Assembly (NCBI RefSeq): GCF_014851815.1
Contig: NZ_JACVAJ010000001.1
Location: forward strand, 1,860,001 to 1,924,000
Length of the DNA stretch: 64,000 nucleotides
Direction: 5' to 3'
DNA from: Pseudoxanthomonas sp. PXM01
GTDB lineage: Bacteria > Pseudomonadota > Gammaproteobacteria > Xanthomonadales > Xanthomonadaceae
This document shows, piece by piece, positions 43,331 to 50,008 of the stretch. Position 1 is the stretch's first letter, and each line of letters starts with the position of its first letter. The notes beneath the pieces are model-generated. The model was not told the origin of the DNA, searched no databases, and saw only the letters and a list, made by a program, of their open reading frames with translations. The position numbers and the translations under genes were made by a program.

Positions 43331-43783
43331 ATGGAAATGCAGCACAAGGAAATTCCCGCGCAACGAAACCTGCTTGGCACGCTGAGGAGCAACAGCACGT
43401 TCGGCACGTTCATCAATGCGATCGACAAGGCCGGTCTCGCGGCCTCCTTGACGGGTACGGAGCAGTACACACTGTTCGCTCCGACCGATGAAGCGTTCGC
43501 GGCACTGCCGGCCGGTACGCTGGAGCGACTGCTTGAGCCAGCCAACAAGGATGAACTGGCCTCGCTGATCAACTATCACCTCGTCAGCGGCCACAGGACC
43601 ACAAAGGATGTTGGCCAGTGGAAGGCAGCGCGTACCCTGCAAGGACAGCATGCACCGGTTGAAGTCGCCGAAGGGACGCTGAGTATCGGCGGCGCACAGA
43701 TCACGGAGTCGGACATCATGGCCAAGAACGGCGTGATCCATGTCATCGACAAGGTGAACATACCCGAAGCCAGGCCTCAGTGA
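43331..43783 (+). CDS. Fasciclin (FAS1) domain protein
   Basis: A 150-residue single FAS1 domain. The H1 motif region is LFAPTDEAFAALPAGTLERLL (in two halves, about 58-78), followed by INYHLVSGH at about 92 and the H2 motif NGVIHVIDKVNIP at about 136. Bacterial FAS1 proteins are usually exported and involved in adhesion, but no signal peptide is seen here, so the location is unclear. GCAGGAAC precedes ATG. It stands isolated among gene-poor DNA. Confidence 0.88.
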   Translation: MEMQHKEIPAQRNLLGTLRSNSTFGTFINAIDKAGLAASLTGTEQYTLFAPTDEAFAALPAGTLERLLEPANKDELASLINYHLVSGHRTTKDVGQWKAARTLQGQHAPVEVAEGTLSIGGAQITESDIMAKNGVIHVIDKVNIPEARPQ

Positions 43784-44477
43784 GAGAGCTGCAACGGAAT
43801 GCAAGCGGCGGAGAGCCATCCCGCCATTCTTGTGCGCACTCAGCCCTAGTCGACGCGGCCCTCGTCGACCATGCCTGCCCCTATACGACACGGATACGCC
43901 ACCATGGATAGTCTGAGTGCGGCCAGCGCCCTTATGGCAAGAATTTCCCACCAACTGAGACCTCCCGCTACAACGACGATGTCTCCCTGCAGTCGTTGCT
44001 GCAGACCCAGCCCTGGCGGCCAGCCCTGCGCACGTTGCTTGACCGACGAGCTGGGAGGGTCGATCAAGAACCAAGGAGCAGCGCTGAGGTGGCTCGAATC
44101 GACAAAGCAGGTGATCCAGGACGAACAGACGGTGCTGCGCTACGCCGCTCAGGCCTAGCGAGCATTCGCGATCCGGCTGCGTCCGTGCCGTTACCTTTGT
44201 GGGCGATCCTGACTCGCTGTGCCTGCGAGTACGACCTCGGTGACACCGGCCATGAGCGCATCCGTCGCGATGAGGCACCTACCACTGGCGTAGCAGAGCC
44301 ATGACTGACGCGAAGGGGCGCTACCCACTCGACGATACGTCACCTCACGTCATTGCCACTGTTGGAGCAACGGCGTATACGTATCGTTGCTGACGGGTAG
44401 TTTCCTCCGCCCCCTACGGGCCGACCGCTCTCCCTCTCGGCTTACTTCGCGATCACCCGCGTGCCGACGAGGTTCGA
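43784..44477. other. Gene-poor region
   Basis: A 694-bp stretch after the fasciclin gene. Short readings exist on both strands (for example 43871-44158 plus), but none has a clear start signal or recognisable motif. It may hold decayed sequence. Confidence 0.4.
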
Positions 44478-44750
44478 ATGCTAAAGCAGCAGCAAACCCA
44501 GGTTTTCATCCTGCATCTTGGCGCACAGCAGTCCATCGGGCCCACCGATCTGCGTACCATGTGGGCCACGGCGTGCTCCTCATTGGACATCGCGGTATCG
44601 CGTCGTGTCAGCGGTGTTCGCACTCAGGGGCGGCCGTGTTACACGCTTTGGGCCGGACGGGACTTCCATCGAGCGGCTGCGGAGCAACGCCTGCGAGCGC
44701 TTCTGGAGGCGCGAGGGTATCGCTTCACGCTTACCTGCACGGCTCTCTAG
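44478..44750 (+). CDS. Small protein of unknown function
   Basis: A 90-residue reading, not recognised. GAGG lies 5 bp before the ATG. The C-terminal half (AAAEQRLRALLEARGYRF) looks like a regular helix followed by a short strand, which supports coding, and Cys residues are at about 33, 54 and 88. No signal peptide or membrane segment. It lies ahead of another small unknown gene and the receiver-only regulator on the same strand. Confidence 0.5.
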   Translation: MLKQQQTQVFILHLGAQQSIGPTDLRTMWATACSSLDIAVSRRVSGVRTQGRPCYTLWAGRDFHRAAAEQRLRALLEARGYRFTLTCTAL

Positions 44751-44931
44751 CGCCAGCATACGACTGTAGTCCTATGCCGGGTTATCCCGTCCTGCATGGC
44801 GATCCAGGTCACCGCTCCCCCGCGCACATCGTGCACATCACTAAAGAATCCCCGGTTCTCGAGCGCTGTGGATCGTCACGCCAACGGCACATCCAGCATG
44901 AGATCGTGCCTCGCATCCTCTGGGGTACGTC

Positions 44932-45207
44932 ATGGGCATACGCACCACTGCACTTCCCGAAGGATTCAGATGGCAAGCCGATGCGCAGCGAAGGACGCTG
45001 CTATGTCGAGGCCACCCCATCATCGAGATCGGTCCGGAACGCCGCGGCTGGATCGCAAGGATCCTCGTTACGGGCAAGGGAGCCGGCCTTGAGGAGATCG
45101 CCGTGCGATCCCTCGACTCTGGCGAGGGCTGGGCTACGCGTTGGGCGCTGGAACGACAAACAGCGCTGCTGCGCGCCGTCGCCGCCATGACCGATTCATC
45201 CGGATAG
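44932..45207 (+). CDS. Small protein of unknown function
   Basis: A 91-residue protein, not recognised. The pattern suggests a small alpha/beta fold: two beta stretches (RTLLCRGHPIIEIG and WIARILVTG) and a C-terminal helix (GWATRWALERQTALLRAVAAM). No signal peptide. It lies 90 bp before the receiver-only regulator on the same strand and may share its transcript. Confidence 0.55.
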   Translation: MGIRTTALPEGFRWQADAQRRTLLCRGHPIIEIGPERRGWIARILVTGKGAGLEEIAVRSLDSGEGWATRWALERQTALLRAVAAMTDSSG

Positions 45208-45297
45208 AGCGCCCTGCTCCGCATCTCTGGATCCACTTCTTCGCCTGAAGAACAACGCCCGGCGCTTTCGGCATCTGGCTACTGCAAGGAACACGCA

Positions 45298-45648
45298 ATG
45301 CCATCGCGCCCGCAGGTTCTATTCGTCGACGATGCCCTGCTCCTCAGCGAGCTGATGGTGGAGATTCTCGAGGACGAGGGCTTCGCGGTGACCTATGCCG
45401 CAAACGGCCCAGAGGCTTTGAGAATTCTGAGGTCAGGCACCTCGTTCAACTGTGTCATCTCCGATTTCTCCCTGCCTGGCTGCTCTGGATCGGAGGTGAT
45501 CACCGCGACGGTAAGCGTCCTCCCTAACGCATGCGTCATCTTGGCGTCCGCGCATCCTCGCAGCGAGGTCGGGCGCATACCGGACAAGGTTCACTACATG
45601 AGCAAGCCGTATCGCATGGAGGACCTGCTCGCGCTGATGAGGCGGTGA
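45298..45648 (+). CDS. Receiver-only (CheY-like) response regulator
   Basis: A 116-residue single receiver domain. The acidic pair is in VLFVDDALLL (about 9-10), phospho-Asp in CVISDFSLPG (about 54), the switch Ser in VILASAHP and Lys in HYMSKPYRMEDL (about 103). No output domain, so it acts by protein contact or as a phosphate carrier. No kinase gene lies close; an orphan kinase at 50009-52993 is a remote candidate only. Confidence 0.88.
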   Translation: MPSRPQVLFVDDALLLSELMVEILEDEGFAVTYAANGPEALRILRSGTSFNCVISDFSLPGCSGSEVITATVSVLPNACVILASAHPRSEVGRIPDKVHYMSKPYRMEDLLALMRR

Positions 45649-45685
45649 ACCAACGCCAGACAGCTCGGTGCCGCAACCATTTTTC

Positions 45686-45955
45686 TCAGTCTTGGCGTTC
45701 ACGTTCGTCACTAACATCCGATGCTGGCGAAGCACCCTCCTGACTCGCGCTTCGCCGCGCCAGCGTCGTACCAAGCACTTCGATAACGCCACCACTTAGC
45801 CGAAAATTCGCCAGATCCTCCGCGAGGCTATCGTGGGTCACCATGGCTCGATCACCGATTTTCCGTCGTGCGAATGTTCGACTTGCCGTGTCCCGAGGAT
45901 GGGAGGGCGATGCCCCCTTGGACTCTGGGAGCTTGCGTGTACGTTCCATGCTCAT
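45686..45955 (-). CDS. Small protein of unknown function
   Basis: An 89-residue protein. The segment HDSLAEDLANFRLSGGVIEVLGTT (read in two parts, about 42-65) is helix-turn-strand and, from memory, resembles small uncharacterised xanthomonad proteins; I cannot name a family. The ATG at 45955 overlaps the stop of the upstream small gene as ATGA; a second ATG at 45949 has AGGAG 6 bp before it. The overlap supports translational coupling. Confidence 0.6.
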   Translation of the reverse strand: MSMERTRKLPESKGASPSHPRDTASRTFARRKIGDRAMVTHDSLAEDLANFRLSGGVIEVLGTTLARRSASQEGASPASDVSDERERQD

Positions 45956-46140
45956 CTCCTCTCATCAGAGCGCCAGCGGATGCAGCGCCCAGTGCGGTCT
46001 ACATAGTCCTCGCGCATGTCGCGGCAGCAGGATCCTGCCAGTACGAAGCGGCGACATACCTCGGGGCGCGCCTCGTGGATGAAACAGCACATGAGAGCGA
46101 CGTGGATCTCCACGCGCCAGCCTCCGGTGTCGCGCGCCAT
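45952..46140 (-). CDS. Small cysteine-rich protein of unknown function
   Basis: About 62 residues from ATG 46140 (a GTG at 46224 is also possible). It holds five cysteines: ALMCCFIHE, PEVCRRFVLAGSCC-like spacing, and a later RCIRW. The pattern loosely recalls cysteine-cluster (YkgJ-like) metal-binding proteins but is too short to be sure. Its stop overlaps the start of the following small gene by 4 bp. Confidence 0.45.
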   Translation of the reverse strand: MARDTGGWRVEIHVALMCCFIHEARPEVCRRFVLAGSCCRDMREDYVDRTGRCIRWRSDERR

Positions 46141-46273
46141 AACCGTCAAGCCTGCTTTCGTCTGCTCGTTCGGGCGCTGTGGAATCCGGGCCTCCGGCTG
46201 CACCGCTAACGTCAACGGCAACACGCGGCATCACCGTTCGCGCACAAGGGCACAGCAACAAGAGGGAGGCCGC

Positions 46274-46936
46274 TCATACCGACATCCCCCGGCGGTAGTG
46301 CAGCAACCGCCCGCGATGGGGTGGCAAGTCTCGGTCATCCATCGGACAAGGGGTCGAATCCACGGCGAAACCCTGCATCGCGAGCAGGCGGCTGAAGCGC
46401 GCACTGTTGCCACGCCCGGGATCGGTGATCAGCACCTCGGCACGGACTTCCGCGTGACGTTCGATCACTGCGCTGAGCACGTCCGCGCTGTCGCATTCGT
46501 AGAGAACGTCGCTGGCCACGATCGCGTCGAAGCGACCCAGCGACAGCAACGGGATGTCCCAGCGCAGCTGACGATAATGTAAGGCCGGCAATCCGTTGAG
46601 AGCGGCGTTGTAGGCGAGGAACACTTCCGCCAGCGGATGGACATCGGAAGCGACCACGTGGGCGCCGCGCTTTTGCAAGACGAGGCTGGCCAGGCCGATC
46701 CCGCACCCGATTTCCAGGATGCGCTTGCCGAAGATGTCGAAGCGCTGCATCGCTTGGGCCAGCAAGCGTCCGGCAGGCCACACCTGCCCGAAAAGGCTCC
46801 ATTGCGCAGGCGATATCCCGATGCGTGCGCCATGGCCGTCGGGGTCGGCGAACTGCTGCTTGTCGCTCAACACGCGTAGGCGATAAACGTACCCACCAAC
46901 AGCGTGGCGGGTCTCGCGGACCTGATAGCCCGTCAT
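46274..46936 (-). CDS. Class I SAM-dependent methyltransferase
   Basis: A 220-residue methyltransferase of the family-16 (lysine methyltransferase-like) type. Motif I is ILEIGCGIGLASLVL (about 72-86), the acidic loop is VVASDVHPLAE, and FDAIVASDVLYE (about 137-148) is motif IV. WPAGRLLAQAM precedes motif I, as in METTL21-like enzymes that modify protein lysines. The substrate is not known. The gene is isolated, minus strand. Confidence 0.85.
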   Translation of the reverse strand: MTGYQVRETRHAVGGYVYRLRVLSDKQQFADPDGHGARIGISPAQWSLFGQVWPAGRLLAQAMQRFDIFGKRILEIGCGIGLASLVLQKRGAHVVASDVHPLAEVFLAYNAALNGLPALHYRQLRWDIPLLSLGRFDAIVASDVLYECDSADVLSAVIERHAEVRAEVLITDPGRGNSARFSRLLAMQGFAVDSTPCPMDDRDLPPHRGRLLHYRRGMSV

Positions 46937-47129
46937 GGGCGCTCCCGGGAATGTGTCGACCGACGCAGCGGGACACGTGAAGGAAAGCGCAGCGAGCGAC
47001 GGTGTCGGCGGTCGGACGGGACGCGAGAGTGCTACGGCGTCATCCTACGCGATAACTCCTCAGTTTGGGCGGCGGGGCTCCTGCTCCTCTGACAGAGCCG
47101 CGAAGCTCCGTCGAACTGACGCCGCATTG

Positions 47130-47156
47130 ATGTCCCCTCGGGTCGGAAGCGGACAT
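47130..47156. repeat. Dispersed palindromic repeat, copy 6
   Basis: ATGTCCCCTCGGGTCGG leads into AAGCGGACAT (47147-47156). The right arm is intact and the left arm has one change. Confidence 0.65.
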
Positions 47157-47204
47157 AGCTGAATGCCCCTCCATCGCCAGCCGCCGTCGCACAGGGGCCG
47201 TACT

Positions 47205-48794
47205 TCAGCCGTCGCTGCGCGGCCTCGCACGCGGCGCGACGCCCCCTTTGGAGCTGGCCTTCGTCCCCGCACGTACCGGATACACCCGCGATGGCAAGGG
47301 CGAACTCATGACGCGGGGACGCGGACCAACCCGCACGATGAATCCGTTCGCGGTCTCTTCCAACACTTCCACCCAGTGCTGCCCCTCCGGCAGGGTCCAG
47401 CGCTCACCCGGCTTCAGCATCGAACCCTCGTTGGACGCATGATCGGCAGGCGGCACATCGGCATCCAAGCTGTAGGCGATGCCGTAGTCGTTCACCCGAT
47501 GGATGATGACCGCGTCGCCTGCGAGCCTGGACTCGTAGCTGCCCGTCCGCCTGCGCGCCTCGACGGTGTAGACGACGGTAGCGAAGGGGTCCGGTTGCGA
47601 AGGCATCGCCAGAACGAGCAACTGCACACCTGCCGCATCATGCAGGCTGGCGGCATCCAGCACGACGTCGTAGGTACCCATGTCCTCTGCCGGGATGGTC
47701 AGCGCGCGCGCCGCCGTCACCCAGCCCAACCGCCTCCTCTGATACATGTTGATGTGCTTGGGTAGCAGACCATAGGTCGCATCGCTATTGGCCATGCGCC
47801 ACGCGTCGCTCATCAAGTCCCAGGGATTGTCGAAGGTATCGCCGTCGCCATCGCTGTTGTTGGAGTGCGGCAGGCCGTAGCCATGTCCCATCTCGTGCGC
47901 CATCGCGGAGAGATTGGAGAAGGACCACGGCGGGTTCCATGTCGAGCGTGGACAGACGTACACCCCATCCAAGGTCGCGCAGGCGCCCCCGCCCCATGCA
48001 TATCCATCCAGTTCGCCATTGAACATGAGGTTGATGCCATGTGTGCCGGAGAAGTCGACATCGGGATCCGCCTGTGCCGTGCAGTCGGCGAACAGCAGCG
48101 ACAGATCGACCTTCGGCTTGCCGCCCGTGGTATCCACGTAGGCAGACCTCGGCCTCGGCAGCGTGTACCAGCCGTGCGCGTCGCTTCCAGCGAGGTCGAT
48201 GTTGCCGTACGAGACCTCCCACCAGAAATGACCCAACTGGCCCGGCGCATTGCCGTACTGGGACTGGAAGAACTCGCGCGGCTTCTGCTCTGCGTCGATG
48301 TCGGCGAACTTGCACATCAGGGTGATCCATCGCGTATTGCCGTGCAGCGGCAAGGACAGCACTGCCCCGCCGTCCACACCTATTGCTGGCATGCGCGACA
48401 AGAGGCGGTCGGCAGGCACGATCGCATCGATCCTCCTGGCAGCGCGCTCGATGCGTCCTTCCCGGTGCTGCGCAACGCCTGGCCCCGGCGCGTAGGACAC
48501 CGCGACGCGGCGATTGGCCAGGGCATAGAGATCGCCCGCTGCGCGCCTGGCCTGGTCCACGTCCAACCGGTAGCGCTGTCTGGGCCCTGCATCCAGCCAG
48601 ACCTCCAGTTGGGGCGGCAAAGACGCTCTCCCCGCTATCGCAGGTCCTGCATCGCCCCAGCGAAGTTGCAGTACACCCTGGCGTATCTCACGCGCAGACA
48701 CCTGCCAAGGCGCGAGGAAAAGCACCATGAGCAACACGGAAGCAGCGCAAACCCATGCACGCCGATGACGGCGCACGTCGCTATTCGGGAACAT
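47205..48794 (-). CDS. Secreted zinc metalloprotease (metzincin-like)
   Basis: A 529-residue protein with signal peptide (about 1-35, ending VSARE). The zinc motif AMAHEMGHGYGLPHS (HExGHxxGxxH) is near residue 300, with NPWDLMSDAWRM about 20 residues later, where the metzincin Met-turn (LMS) is expected. WWEVSYGNIDLAG at about 195 recalls M6-like peptidases. It is likely exported and degrades external protein. The C-terminal tail is basic (SSKGGVAPRARPRSDG). GGAGGA precedes ATG at 48794. Confidence 0.85.
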   Translation of the reverse strand: MFPNSDVRRHRRAWVCAASVLLMVLFLAPWQVSAREIRQGVLQLRWGDAGPAIAGRASLPPQLEVWLDAGPRQRYRLDVDQARRAAGDLYALANRRVAVSYAPGPGVAQHREGRIERAARRIDAIVPADRLLSRMPAIGVDGGAVLSLPLHGNTRWITLMCKFADIDAEQKPREFFQSQYGNAPGQLGHFWWEVSYGNIDLAGSDAHGWYTLPRPRSAYVDTTGGKPKVDLSLLFADCTAQADPDVDFSGTHGINLMFNGELDGYAWGGGACATLDGVYVCPRSTWNPPWSFSNLSAMAHEMGHGYGLPHSNNSDGDGDTFDNPWDLMSDAWRMANSDATYGLLPKHINMYQRRRLGWVTAARALTIPAEDMGTYDVVLDAASLHDAAGVQLLVLAMPSQPDPFATVVYTVEARRRTGSYESRLAGDAVIIHRVNDYGIAYSLDADVPPADHASNEGSMLKPGERWTLPEGQHWVEVLEETANGFIVRVGPRPRVMSSPLPSRVYPVRAGTKASSKGGVAPRARPRSDG

Positions 48795-49235
48795 GTGAAA
48801 TCCTCCGCCTGTCTTTCCTGACGTTGCGAGAGAAATCTGCAGCTTCGAAAGAGCGCGCCCCCGTATCGGTGGGCGCACGACATGATCAACTCATCCTGTC
48901 ACGGGACAGACTCTGCCCGGCACGTTCCAATGCCTGCAGACCTCATGCGCCGCGGCATACCATCAGTCAGTGGCGCATCGCGTTGTCTTGCGCCTGGCGC
49001 AATCGACATCCGCATCGCCGCATTGCGAACAGTCTGCGCTCATACACGCGTGTCGCGGCGAAATCCGGTGCCCCGCTGGTCGGATACATCCATGAACCAA
49101 GCGAACGCGCGATGAAATCAACAACCTTGGATGAGGGCGGAAGTCGTTCTTCCCTGCATGTCTGACAGCCGCACTAACGCCAGCATGCGAATGGTCGGCT
49201 CCTGGAGCCGACATCGATCATTCCCTTCTCGCCGC
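48795..49235. other. Intergenic region
   Basis: A 441-bp gap between two minus-strand genes. No gene, strong hairpin or repeat copy was seen. Confidence 0.5.
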
Positions 49236-49811
49236 CTAGTAGACGACCGCTCCCGGATCCGGTTCTCCGTCCATGACATCCAAGACAAGAAGGCTTCTTT
49301 GCAATGGCTGGCCCTCGGCGGCGCGCTCCGTGAAGTAGGCTCCCACGACCTTGAGCTTTTGCCCCATCTCGAATGTGCAGATGTCCTTGCCATGAGGGGT
49401 CATGCAGCTGTCGCCCAGGACCCGAAGACTGCTTGAATTCTTGTCGGGTTCTGCGCTTACCGTGAGCGACTTTCCGTCGCGCTGGATGTAGCCAAGGACC
49501 TCGATCATTTCTGCCGGCTTTACGGCATACACAAGATCCTCGATCTTCCTCCTGCAGATCAGGCTATGGCTGTTCATGCCTCCCCGGCAGTTCTTCGTGC
49601 GATCCAGGCATTGCTCGCGCTCCATCCCGTAGAAGTGCGGGTTGGCGCACTCGTAGGCATGCACTGAATCCATATCCTTGTCGCCTGTATCCACCCGTGT
49701 TGGCGCTGCCGCAGCCGGCGGTTCGACGTCAGCACGGGAGTGATTCGAGCAAGCGCCTGCCACAAGGAACGCCAGGAGAGCGCCGGCGAAGCTTCGGAAG
49801 TCGAATTTCAT
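49236..49811 (-). CDS. Cysteine-containing lipoprotein of unknown function
   Basis: A 191-residue probable lipoprotein: FAGALLAFLVAGACSNH carries a lipobox (VAGAC, Cys at about 21). The mature part has paired cysteines (YECAN, EQCLD, KNCRGG, LICRR) and later DSCMTPHGKDICTF, suggesting several disulfides. No family was recognised. GAGGGCGG precedes ATG. Confidence 0.65.
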   Translation of the reverse strand: MKFDFRSFAGALLAFLVAGACSNHSRADVEPPAAAAPTRVDTGDKDMDSVHAYECANPHFYGMEREQCLDRTKNCRGGMNSHSLICRRKIEDLVYAVKPAEMIEVLGYIQRDGKSLTVSAEPDKNSSSLRVLGDSCMTPHGKDICTFEMGQKLKVVGAYFTERAAEGQPLQRSLLVLDVMDGEPDPGAVVY

Positions 49812-49948
49812 GTTGGCCGCCCTCACGGGTTGAGCGTAGTTGTTGTGATAGCTGCATCAATGCCTTGCGCCCGTGGATCTTAAGGTTGCCCAGTTCGGCC
49901 AACAACCGACGGATAGCCGGACCCAGTAGCTCGACCACGAAGCTTCTT

Positions 49949-49966
49949 ATGTCCGTAAGCGGACAT
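49949..49966. repeat. Short palindrome, copy 7 of the dispersed family
   Basis: ATGTCCGTAAGCGGACAT has 7-bp perfect arms with a 4-nt loop. It looks like an internally deleted copy and lies in the gap between two minus-strand genes. Confidence 0.6.
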
Positions 49967-50008
49967 GCGATGGGTACCCCGGTGGATGCACCCGGGTTAC
50001 GTGGGCTC

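Noticed and set aside
43871-44158. A 95-codon plus-strand reading after the fasciclin gene
   Set aside because: The N-terminal two thirds look non-coding (Ser/Cys/Pro-rich), there is no ribosome site, and no family is recognisable.
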